Shown here one piece after another: positions 23,773 to 32,304 of a stretch of DNA of 64,000 nucleotides. Below the pieces are notes generated by a model. The model was not told the DNA's origin, ran no database searches, and saw only the letters and a program-made list of their open reading frames with translations. The stretch lies in contig JANXED010000001.1 of NCBI GenBank assembly GCA_025058175.1, forward strand, positions 1-64,000, written 5' to 3'. The translations under genes and the position numbers were made by a program. The stretch comes from Candidatus Calditenuaceae archaeon (GTDB lineage Archaea; Thermoproteota; Nitrososphaeria_A; Caldarchaeales; Calditenuaceae). The first letter of the stretch is position 1, and each line of letters begins with the position of its first letter.

Positions 23773-25497
23773 TTAGCCCAGGAGAGGAGGCCCGAGCTCG
23801 CCGACGTTCCTGACCCTCGACGCGATCAACGACCCGATCCACTCGGCGAGCTCCCCGACCTTGATGCCCCTCACTACCGTGCCCCTGTGGTCCCTGAGCG
23901 AGACTGTCCCCTCGCTCGCCTCTGCCTTCCCGACGATCGCGACGAAGGAGACCCTCTGCCTGTGGGCCTCCCTGATCCTCCTCTCGAGCGTCCCCTCCGT
24001 CCAGACCTCTGTCCTGACTCCGTGCCCCTCGAGGAGCTCAGCGACCCTCCGCGCGTAGTCCGACTCGCCCTCGGTGACGGGCAGCACCGCCACCTGGACC
24101 GGTGTGAGCCAGACCGGAAGCCTACCGTTGTAGTGCTCGAGGAGAACGCCGATGAACCTCTCGAGGCTCCCGAGGATCGCCCTGTGTATCATCACCGGCC
24201 TCCGCCTGACGTTGTCCTGGTCGACGTACTCGAGCCCCAGCCTCTCGGGCATGAAGAAGTCCAGCTGGACGGTCGTACACTGCCATCTCCTCCCCATCGA
24301 GTCCTCGACGTCGACGTCTATCTTCGGGCCGTAAAAGGCCCCCTCGCCGTGCTTGATCTGATAGCTCGCTCCGACCGCTTCCAGCGCCGACTTGAGGTCG
24401 GACTCGGCGACCTCCCAGAGCTCCGGGGTGCCGATGAACTTATCCGGCCTCGTCGAGAGGTTGACGTAGAGCCTGGCGCCGAGCGTCCTCTCCAGCACGT
24501 CGAACGCCGCCTCGAGTATCTCGGTGACTACCCGCTCGACCTGGTCGGGCCTCGCGAAGACGTGCCCGTCGTCCTGGGTGATGCTCCTGACCCTCAACAG
24601 GCCCGTCAGCTCGCCGGCCTGCTCGTTCCTGTAGACGGTCCCGAACTCCGAGAGCTTCACCGGGAGGTCCCTGTAACTCCTCGGCTTACTGGCGTAGATC
24701 ATCGCGTGCCCTGGGCAGTTCATCGGCTTCAGGACGTACTCCTCGTCGCCGAGCGTGAAGTGGAACATCCTGTCCCTGAAGGTCTCGTAGTGTCCAGTCC
24801 TGTACCAGAGCGTCGACTTGAAGAGGTGGGGCGTCCAGACCTCCTGAAAACCCAACCTTCTGTTAACCTCCCTGATCAGCCTGATCAGCTCGTCCCTGAT
24901 GACGAACCCCCTCGGGTGGAAGAGGATCAGCCCAGGCCCCACGTTCTCGTTAACGCTGAAGACGTCAAGCTCCCTCCCGAGCGATATGTGGACCGGCTCA
25001 GCCTGCTTGACCTCGACCGCGGCGACCGCACCGCTCTCCTGCTCGGCCCGTCGGACCTGCGCCCGCTCGGCCCCCCTCCTCGCGACCTCCTTGGTCACGA
25101 CCCTCAGCTGCTCCGCGAGCGGGTGGCCCTTCACCGAGACCGAGAACCTCTTGTTCCACCCGAAGGGAGCCCTGTGGACCTCAATCCCGAGACCCGCCGC
25201 GCGGTCGGCCATGAACCTGATCAGCTCGAGGGCCTTCGAAGGCGGAGCGAGGTCCGGGCTCAGGTGGGCATAGGGGTAGATCAGGAGCCTCTTGGCCCCA
25301 AGCCGGTCCATCGCTTCCTTCACCTGCCTCACCATCTCCTCAGCGACCTCCTCTCCGTCGTCACGCTCGACGGTCGTAAAGAGCACAAGGAGGTCCTCGT
25401 GCCTCTTGACGCGCCTCTCGGCCTCCTCGTGGACCGGCCCCTCGACCGCGATCGGCTCGTACTCGATCGAGTCGACGTGGAGCTGCAGCGCCCTCAT
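23773..25497 (-). CDS. thrS: Threonyl-tRNA synthetase (archaeal type)
   Basis: 574 residues. Residues 1-140 are the archaeal editing domain related to D-aminoacyl-tRNA deacylase (MRALQLHVDSIEY, YPYAHLSPDLA). The class II catalytic core follows, with zinc ligands in MNCPGHAMIY, the His of DDGHVF and of MIHRAILGSLERF, motif 2 YRNEQAGELTGLLRVR, and a C-terminal anticodon-binding domain (VAVLPVTEGESDYA). One chain holds editing and catalysis, unlike crenarchaea with split genes. A TATA-like GTTTAAGT is on the minus strand at 25528-25535. Confidence 0.95.
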   Translation of the reverse strand: MRALQLHVDSIEYEPIAVEGPVHEEAERRVKRHEDLLVLFTTVERDDGEEVAEEMVRQVKEAMDRLGAKRLLIYPYAHLSPDLAPPSKALELIRFMADRAAGLGIEVHRAPFGWNKRFSVSVKGHPLAEQLRVVTKEVARRGAERAQVRRAEQESGAVAAVEVKQAEPVHISLGRELDVFSVNENVGPGLILFHPRGFVIRDELIRLIREVNRRLGFQEVWTPHLFKSTLWYRTGHYETFRDRMFHFTLGDEEYVLKPMNCPGHAMIYASKPRSYRDLPVKLSEFGTVYRNEQAGELTGLLRVRSITQDDGHVFARPDQVERVVTEILEAAFDVLERTLGARLYVNLSTRPDKFIGTPELWEVAESDLKSALEAVGASYQIKHGEGAFYGPKIDVDVEDSMGRRWQCTTVQLDFFMPERLGLEYVDQDNVRRRPVMIHRAILGSLERFIGVLLEHYNGRLPVWLTPVQVAVLPVTEGESDYARRVAELLEGHGVRTEVWTEGTLERRIREAHRQRVSFVAIVGKAEASEGTVSLRDHRGTVVRGIKVGELAEWIGSLIASRVRNVGELGPPLLG

Positions 25498-25594
25498 TCC
25501 CCCGCAGAGGGCCCCCGGTCGACCATAACTTAAACGGGTACCGTTCGGGACCGCGCGGTTCAGGGTTATCTACTTGGGGCTCGAGGGGCGCGGC

Positions 25595-25891
25595 GTGAGC
25601 TCGATCGATGACGTGAGGATCGAATCGGTCGAAACCGAGGGGAAGGTCAGCCTCTTCAAGGGCAGGGCGAGGGTCTCGGGGGTCGAGGTGCGGTTCAGCG
25701 GGATAGCAGTCTACACGATCGGAGGTCCGACGGTCGGGATTGAGCTCGACGAGGACTCGAGGCTGAGCCTCGCTGCGATGGGGGTCTCCGGAGAGGCAAT
25801 CGACGAGCTCCTCGGCGAGCTGACGAGGCGCATAGTTGAGGGGGATTTGATCCTCGCGGGAGAGAAGAGGGTCAGGGGTCAGCCCCTTTGA
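25595..25891 (+). CDS. Small conserved archaeal hypothetical protein
   Basis: 98 residues from GTG at 25595, preceded by GAGGGGC and by a GGTTATCTA box at 25564-25572, about 27 nt upstream; a TTG at 25574 in the same frame is less likely. Predicted strands (KVSLFKGRARVSGVEVRFSGI) are followed by a helix. No family recognised. Its stop overlaps the TTG of the next gene (TTGA). Confidence 0.5.
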   Translation: MSSIDDVRIESVETEGKVSLFKGRARVSGVEVRFSGIAVYTIGGPTVGIELDEDSRLSLAAMGVSGEAIDELLGELTRRIVEGDLILAGEKRVRGQPL

Positions 25892-26319
25892 CGGAGCGAG
25901 GGCCTCAGGACCCGTTCGAGGCGGTGGTCTCGGCCTACGAGTCGATCGGGCGCGGAGACGTCGAGTCGCTCATCGAGGCCTACGCAGAGGGATACACGCT
26001 GGTCAGCGAGCTGAACCCCGGGGAGCTCCTCGAGCCCGAGAGGGCGATCGCGACGAGGAGGTCGATGCCTGCTCAGATCGCCGACCTCGAGTTCAAGCTT
26101 GAGGAGGTTCACACAAGGCGGATCGGGAACGACGCGGCGCTGGTCGTCTACAGGCTGAGGTACAAGGGGATCCTCGTCTACCAGTATAGGTTCGAAGGAG
26201 CTTATCTCGAGGTCGAGGCGATTGGGACCGCGCTCCTAGTGAGGGAGGGAGAGAGGTGGAAGATCGTCCACGAACACCTCACGCCGCTAACGCGCCCCTT
26301 AGACGTCACCTCTCGGTGA
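25888..26319 (+). CDS. NTF2/SnoaL-like domain protein
   Basis: 143 residues from TTG at 25888, coupled to the preceding gene. Fits the cone-shaped NTF2-like fold: helix FEAVVSAYESIGRGDVESLIEAYAE (key: Y-x-x-I-x-x-G-D), strands DLEFKLEEVHTRRI and ALVVYRLRYKG, ending WKIVHEHLTPL, the typical final strand of SnoaL-type proteins. Catalytic residues are not evident; ligand unknown. Convergent 14-nt overlap with the UPF0201 gene. Confidence 0.7.
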   Translation: MTERGPQDPFEAVVSAYESIGRGDVESLIEAYAEGYTLVSELNPGELLEPERAIATRRSMPAQIADLEFKLEEVHTRRIGNDAALVVYRLRYKGILVYQYRFEGAYLEVEAIGTALLVREGERWKIVHEHLTPLTRPLDVTSR

Positions 26320-26692
26320 GCCAGCCGATCACGCCCTCTGGGTCCTCGGTCTCGACGTAGACGTCGATCCACCCGATCTCAGGTATCTCGTCCTCCTCGA
26401 GGAAGGAGACCGTCCCGACGTAGGCGGCCTGCTTGCTCAGGACCAGCCTCACGTAGCCCGTGCCGGAGTAGGACCTGATGATCCGCTCGGCCGCAGCCCT
26501 CACCTTCCTCCTCCTCAAGTTCTCCTTTAGGTACTTGAGAGAGGAGAGCTGGTCGGACTCGCCGTAGACCTCGACAGACCCTCCCCTCTCCCTCACCTCG
26601 AATTTCACCTCGGGGAACAACCTCGAGACCGCGGCCAAGACCTTCCTCTGGTCCTCGGTCGGCTTGACCTCCGCTACGATCCTCACCCTCAC
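26306..26692 (-). CDS. UPF0201 family protein
   Basis: 128 residues from GTG at 26692. Matches the archaeal UPF0201 pattern: AEVKPTEDQRKVLAAVSRLFP at the start, a middle LKYLKENLRRRKVRAAAERI, then LSKQAAYVGTVSFLEE and a final VETEDPEGVIGWL (key residues quoted). Family function is unknown; the alpha/beta layout with basic helices suggests an RNA-binding role, which is inference. Confidence 0.82.
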   Translation of the reverse strand: MRVRIVAEVKPTEDQRKVLAAVSRLFPEVKFEVRERGGSVEVYGESDQLSSLKYLKENLRRRKVRAAAERIIRSYSGTGYVRLVLSKQAAYVGTVSFLEEDEIPEIGWIDVYVETEDPEGVIGWLTER

Positions 26693-26754
26693 GCGGCCTC
26701 CACGTGAAGCCCGCGACTAAAAGTCAAATGAGCGGTCTGGCCCAGCGGTGGCCG

Positions 26755-27159
26755 ATGGCGAAGTTCTCCGTCACGTTGAAAGGAAGGAGCGCGGACGCGA
26801 CGGTCCACGCGGACAGCCTCGAAGAGCTCAGGTCGTTGGTAGCGGAGGTTAAGGCCCTCCTCGACGAGCTCGACGGTCACGGTGCCGAGCCCGAGGCTCG
26901 AGCGTTGCTGGGGAAGAGGAGGGGGTCGTCGGAGGCGGCGCTAGCGCTCGAGGCGATCGGGTCGCTGCTCGTGCCGAGGGGCTTCTTCGCAAAGCCCAGG
27001 AAGACCTCGGAGGTCAGGGATGAGATCGAGCGGCTTACCGGGCTGAAGCTTCAGAGCAGGAAGGTGAGTCAAGCCCTGGGATACCTCTACAAGAGGGGCC
27101 GGCTCCGGAGGTTGGGCTCGAAGGGCGAGGACTCCTATGTCTCGGCTCAAACTAACTAA
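26755..27159 (+). CDS. Hypothetical protein with C-terminal winged-helix-like region
   Basis: 134 residues from ATG at 26755; earlier in-frame starts exist but the strand MAKFSVTLKG gives a sensible N-terminus. A small alpha/beta part (1-45) and a charged linker precede a helical region GLKLQSRKVSQALGYLYKRGRLRRLGSK that resembles a winged helix with a basic wing (key: R-K-V-S-Q-A-L-G-Y-L). Could bind DNA. No family name. Confidence 0.5.
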   Translation: MAKFSVTLKGRSADATVHADSLEELRSLVAEVKALLDELDGHGAEPEARALLGKRRGSSEAALALEAIGSLLVPRGFFAKPRKTSEVRDEIERLTGLKLQSRKVSQALGYLYKRGRLRRLGSKGEDSYVSAQTN

Positions 27160-27251
27160 CCGGCACCCTCGGAGAGGGACGCGGGCAGGCGATGACTGGT
27201 TTGACCAGGTCCGAGCGGTGAGGTCCCACGGGACAGGTCGAGCCTGCCATC

Positions 27252-27258
27252 CTTTATA
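27252..27258 (+). promoter_or_regulatory. TATA box before the 27280 gene
   Basis: TTTATAC, 25-28 nt before the start codon at 27280/27283. The remaining 120-nt gap from 27160 holds no recognisable RNA gene. Confidence 0.5.
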
Positions 27259-27279
27259 CGGGCGCTCGTTGACCTTGGA

Positions 27280-27660
27280 GTGATGTCGGAGGGCGATGAC
27301 ATCGAGCTGAGGCTGATCAGGTTGAGGAGGCTGAGTAGGCTGATGGCCTCGAGGGTGGCCCAGGAAGCGAAGACCGTCGATGACAAGAGGTCGGCCGTCG
27401 AGGAGCTGAAGGCTCATTTGGACGAGAGGGGGATCGAGGTGTTGGAGGAGGCCCGAGAGCTGAACCCGACTTTGGCCGAAAGAGTCGCGGAAGCGCTGCT
27501 GAACGCCGTGAGGGGCGGGAGGCTCGAGTCGCCCATCGATGCCGGCGCTCTCCTAAGGCTCTTCAGGTCATTAGGCCTCCCGGTCAGGCCATCGACGTCC
27601 GTTAAGGTCCTCAAGGACGGAGAGGTCAAGGACCTCAGCAAGTACCTCGCGGAGCGCTAA
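27280..27660 (+). CDS. Hypothetical helical protein
   Basis: 126 residues from GTG at 27280, or ATG at 27283. N-terminal two thirds are charged helices (IELRLIRLRRLSRLMASRVAQEA), followed by a short beta-like end VKVLKDGEVKDLSKYL. The opening recalls small archaeal DNA-binding helical proteins, but I do not recognise a family. Its promoter suggests a leaderless message; it precedes the FAD oxidase gene by 43 nt. Confidence 0.5.
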   Translation: MMSEGDDIELRLIRLRRLSRLMASRVAQEAKTVDDKRSAVEELKAHLDERGIEVLEEARELNPTLAERVAEALLNAVRGGRLESPIDAGALLRLFRSLGLPVRPSTSVKVLKDGEVKDLSKYLAER

Positions 27661-27703
27661 TCGTCAACCCGCTCGAAAACGCTTAATCGCGCTCGGGACG
27701 TCG

Positions 27704-29101
27704 ATGACCGGTTTGGAGGGCTACAGCTCGCCTTCGAGCACAGACCTCGAGAGGCTCAGAAGGGTCCTGGGGCCGGAGGACGTCTCGACCGACCGGTACG
27801 ACCTCATCACGAACTCGCTGGACGCCTTTCCCGGGGAGGTCCACTTACCCGACGCGGTCGTCTGGCCCGAGACCCCTGCGGAGGTCTCAGAGGTGCTGAG
27901 GCTCGCGAACGAGCGACGAATTCCGGTCTACGTCAGGGGCGCGGGCACCGGGCTCGCGGGCGCCTGCGTCCCGGTCTACGGGGGGATCGTGATGAACACG
28001 ATGAAGATGAACAGGGTCCTCGAAGTCAGGCCCCTGGACTTCCAGGTCGACGTTCAGCCAGGCGTGATCTACGACCAGCTCAACGCCCACCTCGCGCCCT
28101 ACGGGCTCTTCTTCCCCCCTGACCCTGGAAGCAGCAGGTCCTGCACGATCGGCGGGATGATTGCGAACAACGCCTCGGGGCTGAGGGCGGTGAGGTACGG
28201 CGTCACGAGGGACTACGTCCTCTCGGTGGAGGTGGTGCTGCCCACGGGAAAGCAGATGCGTGTCGGGGTGAACGTCTTCAAGTCATCGATCGGGTACGAC
28301 CTGGTCAGGCTGCTAGTCGGTTCGGAGGGGACGCTGGGGGTGATAACCGGCTCTACGCTGAGGCTGAGGAGGCTCCCGAGGCACAGGATGACCGTCGCGG
28401 CCTACTTCGACTCGATCGAAGGTGGAGTGTCGGCGATCGGCTCGATCAGGCAGGAGGGCCTTGAGCCGGCGGCGATCGAGTTCCTCGACAGGGTCCACCT
28501 CGAGCTGATCTCGGCGCACTCGAGCGTGCTCCTCCCGTCCCACGAGTGCATGCTGATCCTCGAGTTCCACGGGTACTCGGCCAGCGGCGTGGGTGACGAG
28601 GTGAGGGCCGCCGCAGCCATACTCGGCGAGAGCGGCGCGGTCCTGGTCGACCTCCCGAGGGACCCGGAGGAGGAGCAGCGGATTTGGGAGGCGAGGAAGG
28701 CGCTTTACCCCTCGGTGACTAGGGCCTGCAGGGCGCCGATAACTGGGGACGTAATCGTCCCGCTCTCGAGGCTGATGGAGACGGTGATGAAGGCGTACGA
28801 GCTCGGCAGGAGATACGGCGTGAGGGTCGGAGTCGCAGGACACCTCGGCGACGGGAACATTCACGCGAACTGGCTCACCGAAGGCCGCGACACCGATTCG
28901 TGGAAAAGGGCCTGGAGGGCTAACGCGGAGCTTGTGAGCTACGCGATCTCGGTGGGGGGCGCGGCCTCCGCGGAGCACGGCATAGGGATCGAGAAGAAGG
29001 AGTTCATGAGGGAGCAGCACGGCGACACCCTCGAGCTGATGCGGCGGATCAAGGAGCTCTTCGACCCCAACTGGATCCTCAACCCGGGAATAATGCTCTG
29101 A
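27704..29101 (+). CDS. FAD-linked oxidase (GlcD / D-lactate dehydrogenase type)
   Basis: 465 residues. FAD-binding type 4 domain: PVYVRGAGTGLAGACVP binds the pyrophosphate, IGGMIANNASGLRAVRYG and VGSEGTLGVITG follow; the C-terminal cap carries the metal-site His in GHLGDGNIH and the SAEHGIGIEKK motif. Oxidises 2-hydroxy acids such as glycolate or D-lactate with an electron carrier. No GlcE/GlcF partners nearby, so it may act alone. Confidence 0.88.
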   Translation: MTGLEGYSSPSSTDLERLRRVLGPEDVSTDRYDLITNSLDAFPGEVHLPDAVVWPETPAEVSEVLRLANERRIPVYVRGAGTGLAGACVPVYGGIVMNTMKMNRVLEVRPLDFQVDVQPGVIYDQLNAHLAPYGLFFPPDPGSSRSCTIGGMIANNASGLRAVRYGVTRDYVLSVEVVLPTGKQMRVGVNVFKSSIGYDLVRLLVGSEGTLGVITGSTLRLRRLPRHRMTVAAYFDSIEGGVSAIGSIRQEGLEPAAIEFLDRVHLELISAHSSVLLPSHECMLILEFHGYSASGVGDEVRAAAAILGESGAVLVDLPRDPEEEQRIWEARKALYPSVTRACRAPITGDVIVPLSRLMETVMKAYELGRRYGVRVGVAGHLGDGNIHANWLTEGRDTDSWKRAWRANAELVSYAISVGGAASAEHGIGIEKKEFMREQHGDTLELMRRIKELFDPNWILNPGIML

Positions 29102-29171
29102 GGACCATCCACGACAAGCCTGTTTATGTTCGCATACCGTTAAATCGCCGACGTGCTGTTAAGTCTCAGAC

Positions 29172-30044
29172 ATGCTTTCAGCCCTGAAGTCCGGATGGGC
29201 CTGGGCTTCGGTCTTCGCCGCGGCACTAGTCCTGTCCTCGGTTCTGACCGTGGGCCTCAGCGAGCAGTCCTACTTCGTCTACGAGTACCGGCTTGAGCGC
29301 GCTGACGGACCGTCCGTCTCAGGGAAGCTGAGGGTCACCGCGACCGAGGTAGGCGAGGGGACGGTCAGGCTTAGGGTTGACTTCACCTTCAACGACGGCG
29401 TCGCGTCGCTCGAGAAGAACGTCCCCGCATCGGCCTTCATCGTCCCTACGCTGCCCGCTGACTTCTCGCCGGGCACCTTCAGCTACTCAAGGGGGAACTA
29501 CTCGCTCCTCGTGACCGTCGAGGAGGTCGGAAGGGCCCAGAGACAGGTCGGAGGTAGGACTTACCAGACCGTGAGCTACTCGGTCAGGGCGGTCTCTGCA
29601 GTCGGCGGCGACCGGCGCACCGAGTTCACAGCGACGGTCGAGGCGATCGAGCCGTCTAGGGTGATCTACGCCCACTCGGCCTCGCTCGCGTCGGATGGCC
29701 GATGGTTGAAGTCCCTTGAGCTCAAGCTCACCGACTCGAACATCGACCTCGCTTCTGTCAGGCCTGCTGCTACCTCGTTCGCGGTCGAGAGGCTGCTGAC
29801 CGTCCCCTACGCGTCCGGCGTCATCGAGGCGGGCTCGGGCATCGCGTCCTCTGGGTCTAACCCCTTGAAGCCTGTGGGTCCGGGAGCCTCGGTCGAGCAG
29901 GCCTCCCAGGACCAGGGCCTCAGGGTCGCAGCGGTCGGCGTCGCTGGCCTCGCAGCAGTAGCGGCGGTCGCGGTCCTCTCGCTGAGGGCCTCCAGGAGGA
30001 CGGGTCCCGCTGACGCGGCTCTGGGGAAGCCTCATTACGTCTGA
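29172..30044 (+). CDS. Secreted or membrane-anchored protein associated with an ABC exporter
   Basis: 290 residues. A signal or anchor helix at about 9-28, a beta-rich extracellular part (about 33-240, strands such as SYFVYEYRLERA and VRLRVDFTF), then a C-terminal helix LRVAAVGVAGLAAVAAVAVLSL followed by an Arg-rich tail. The two-ended membrane attachment puts the body outside. Followed after 12 nt by ABC ATPase and permease genes, so likely part of the same system. No domain name found. Confidence 0.6.
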   Translation: MLSALKSGWAWASVFAAALVLSSVLTVGLSEQSYFVYEYRLERADGPSVSGKLRVTATEVGEGTVRLRVDFTFNDGVASLEKNVPASAFIVPTLPADFSPGTFSYSRGNYSLLVTVEEVGRAQRQVGGRTYQTVSYSVRAVSAVGGDRRTEFTATVEAIEPSRVIYAHSASLASDGRWLKSLELKLTDSNIDLASVRPAATSFAVERLLTVPYASGVIEAGSGIASSGSNPLKPVGPGASVEQASQDQGLRVAAVGVAGLAAVAAVAVLSLRASRRTGPADAALGKPHYV

Positions 30045-30056
30045 GGGCCCGAGGGC

Positions 30057-30995
30057 TTGGGAGCGGTCATAAGGGTCGAGTCTCTGGTCAAGGAGTACCG
30101 GGACGGAGGGAGGGTTGGGCCTATAACTCTCACCGTGGGTCAGTCGGAGGTCTACGGGCTCGTTGGCCCGAACGGCTCCGGGAAGACTACCACGCTGAGG
30201 GCGGTCCTGGGGCTCCTCAGGCCTACGTCAGGACGCGTCGAGGTCCTCGGCGCCGACCCTTTCGAGGACCCCAAGAGGGTCAACTCCCGCGTCGGTTACT
30301 CCCCGGAGCTCCCGACCTTCCCGGCCTTCTTCACCGCAAGGAAGCTGCTCGAGGTGACCTGCAGGCTGAAGGGCATGAGCCTCCAGGAGACGAAGAGGGA
30401 GGTCGAGAGGGTGCTCGACCTGACCGGGCTGGTCAGGCACGCCGACAGGAGGGTCGCTGGCTTCTCGAAGGGGATGATACAGAGGCTCTCAATCGGCCAG
30501 GCCCTCGTCGGCGACCCGGATCTCCTGATCCTCGACGAGCCGATGCTCGGGGTCGACCCGGTCGGGAGGGTCCACATCAGGGAAGTCCTGCAGGAGGAGA
30601 GGAGGCAGGGCAAGACGATCGTCTTCTCCTCCCACGAGCTGTACGAGGTCGAGAGGGTCTCCGACAGGGTTGCGATGGTCTACATGGGGAGGACCGTGCT
30701 CGAGGGGTCGGTCGCGGACCTGCTGAGACCGAGCGAGGACGTCGTCCTCGAGGTCAGGGTGAAGAGGCCGCCGGCCGACGGCGTGAGGAACGCCATTCTG
30801 AGGACTGAAGGGGTGAGGTCGCTGGAGATCGACGGCCAGGCCCTGAGGGTCGTATTCGATGGGTCGAGGGACCCGAGGGAGGAGATCGCGGACCTGCTGG
30901 TCAGGTCGGGTTGCGGGCTGCTCGAGATGAGGACGGCCCCGCCTTCGCTCGAGGACGTCTTCGTCAAGGTGGTCAGGGATGGCGTCCACTCTTAG
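30057..30995 (+). CDS. ABC-2 type exporter, ATP-binding protein
   Basis: 312 residues from TTG at 30057. Walker A GPNGSGKTT, Q-loop region GYSPELPTFP (no Gln in the usual place), signature FSKGMIQRL, Walker B LLILDEPM, H-loop FSSHELYE. The signature LSGGQ is changed to FSKGM, as in many NatA/CcmA-like archaeal ATPases. C-terminal accessory domain about 220-312. Overlaps its permease gene by 17 nt. Confidence 0.9.
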   Translation: MGAVIRVESLVKEYRDGGRVGPITLTVGQSEVYGLVGPNGSGKTTTLRAVLGLLRPTSGRVEVLGADPFEDPKRVNSRVGYSPELPTFPAFFTARKLLEVTCRLKGMSLQETKREVERVLDLTGLVRHADRRVAGFSKGMIQRLSIGQALVGDPDLLILDEPMLGVDPVGRVHIREVLQEERRQGKTIVFSSHELYEVERVSDRVAMVYMGRTVLEGSVADLLRPSEDVVLEVRVKRPPADGVRNAILRTEGVRSLEIDGQALRVVFDGSRDPREEIADLLVRSGCGLLEMRTAPPSLEDVFVKVVRDGVHS

Positions 30996-31830
30996 GGCCC
31001 TGACGGTGCTCGTCGAGTACGAGTTATTGCGCAGTTTAGCGAGGCGCCGCGTGCTCCTCCTGCTGACAGCGACCCTGCTCCTCGAGGTCGCGATCTACTT
31101 CGTCCTCACGAGGCTCCCGCCCCTCTTCGTGAACCCGATAAGGCAGTATGCGTGGTCGGTCGGGCTGATCGCGCCCTCCACGGCCCTCCTTCACGTCCTC
31201 GCGATCACGATCGGCGCCTCGGCGTCCTCGGAGGAGTACGAGACCGGCACGGCGGACTTCTGGTTCACGAGGCCGATCTCGAGGCTCGAGTATTTCGCGG
31301 GCAAGACGCTGGGAGGCCTGCTACTCCTCGGGTCCATCATAGCCCTATACTCTTCGTTGGCCCTGGTCCTGTCCTGGTACGCCTTCGGCCCTCAGTCGAG
31401 GCTCGACGCCCTCGTCCTGGGCATCGCGGCCTCTCTCGCCTCCGCGGCGCCCTCGTTCGCGCTGGGCGTGGCGCTCGGCGAGCTGACCAGGAGGAGCATG
31501 ATCGCGATACTCCTCGGCGGAATCCTCTTCTTCGGGTCGGTGCTGTTCCAGAGCTACGCGAACGTCGTCGCGGTCCTCAACAATGACAGGTCGCTCCTCG
31601 AGATCGCCTCCTACCTTCCCAGCTGGGGCGCGGTGGGCTACACGGTCACCGTGGTCTCTGAACTCCTGAACCTGCGCGGCTTCGCGGCAAGCTTCTTCGC
31701 GGCCGCTTCCGGGCTCACGCTCGTTGACGTCGGGAGGGCCCACCTCAGCATCCTCGCGTACTCGGTCGCGCCCTTCCTCGCGGCCTGGTTCAGGCTCAGG
31801 TACGGCGACGTCACGAGGCGGTCTGCCTGA
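30979..31830 (+). CDS. ABC-2 type exporter, permease protein
   Basis: 283 residues with six hydrophobic helices (about 24-44, 60-85, 110-135, 145-170, 172-190, 235-270), matching ABC2_membrane_2/NosY-like permeases; SSEEYETGTADFWFTRPISRLEYFAGK is the conserved cytoplasmic loop between helices 2 and 3 (key: EEYETGT, TRPISR). ATG at 30979 lies inside the ATPase gene, indicating coupling. Confidence 0.85.
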   Translation: MASTLRALTVLVEYELLRSLARRRVLLLLTATLLLEVAIYFVLTRLPPLFVNPIRQYAWSVGLIAPSTALLHVLAITIGASASSEEYETGTADFWFTRPISRLEYFAGKTLGGLLLLGSIIALYSSLALVLSWYAFGPQSRLDALVLGIAASLASAAPSFALGVALGELTRRSMIAILLGGILFFGSVLFQSYANVVAVLNNDRSLLEIASYLPSWGAVGYTVTVVSELLNLRGFAASFFAAASGLTLVDVGRAHLSILAYSVAPFLAAWFRLRYGDVTRRSA

Positions 31831-31841
31831 CCGGAATTTGG

Positions 31842-31849
31842 CTTAAATT
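31842..31849 (+). promoter_or_regulatory. TATA box of the eL39-eL31-aIF6 operon
   Basis: CTTAAATT, about 28 nt before the ATG of eL39 at 31874. Confidence 0.5.
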
Positions 31850-31873
31850 CAGCTGATCCCTAGGGGCGTAGAG

Positions 31874-32029
31874 ATGTCGAAGAAGACCCTGCCCAAGAAG
31901 AAGAGGCTGGCCGCGGCGACGAAGAGGGCGAAGCCGGTCCCGGCGTGGATAAGGCTGAGGACCGGGAACGAGGTGACGGTCAGCAGGAGGCAGAGGAACT
32001 GGAGGCGGTCCGCAAGCGTGAAGCCGTGA
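31874..32029 (+). CDS. rpl39e: Large-subunit ribosomal protein eL39
   Basis: 51 residues. Lys/Arg-rich with MSKKTLPKKKRLA, PVPAWIRLRTG and the family's end RRQRNWRRS, which lines the nascent-chain exit tunnel. It is short, so easily missed. First gene of the classic archaeal eL39-eL31-aIF6 order, 5 nt before eL31. Confidence 0.95.
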   Translation: MSKKTLPKKKRLAAATKRAKPVPAWIRLRTGNEVTVSRRQRNWRRSASVKP

Positions 32030-32034
32030 GGTGA

Positions 32035-32304
32035 GTGAGGGTGACCGAGAGGAAGTGGGAGGTCACGCTGAACCTTAGGGACGCGTACGAGTCCAAGCGG
32101 TTGAGGAGGGCGAAGAGGGCGATCACCCTACTGAAGGAGAAGGCGAGGAGGATCGCGAAGGCGAAGAGCGTCGTGATCGACCAGTCCCTGAACGAGGTCT
32201 TCTGGAGCAGATCCGCATCAAGGCCGCCGAGGAGGCTCAAGGTCGTGATCGAGAAGGTCGACGACGAGACTGCTGAGGTCAAGCTGTCCGGTTCGGAGGG
32301 GTGA
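32035..32304 (+). CDS. rpl31e: Large-subunit ribosomal protein eL31
   Basis: 89 residues. WEVTLNLRDAYESKRLRRAKRAI and NEVFWSRSASRPPRRLKV are the conserved family regions (key residues quoted); binds near the polypeptide exit with NAC and SRP partners. GTG at 32035, or GTG at 32041. Stop overlaps the GTG of aIF6. Confidence 0.95.
   Translation: MRVTERKWEVTLNLRDAYESKRLRRAKRAITLLKEKARRIAKAKSVVIDQSLNEVFWSRSASRPPRRLKVVIEKVDDETAEVKLSGSEG

Noticed and set aside
23887-25533. Long open frame (548 codons) on the plus strand
   Set aside because: It is antisense to the ThrRS gene and has the Pro/Arg/Asp-rich, low-complexity look that results from reading a GC-rich gene in reverse.
27160-27279. Possible C/D box small RNA (ATGA and TGA boxes)
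   Set aside because: A C-like box is present but no proper D box (CUGA) at the right spacing, so not supported.
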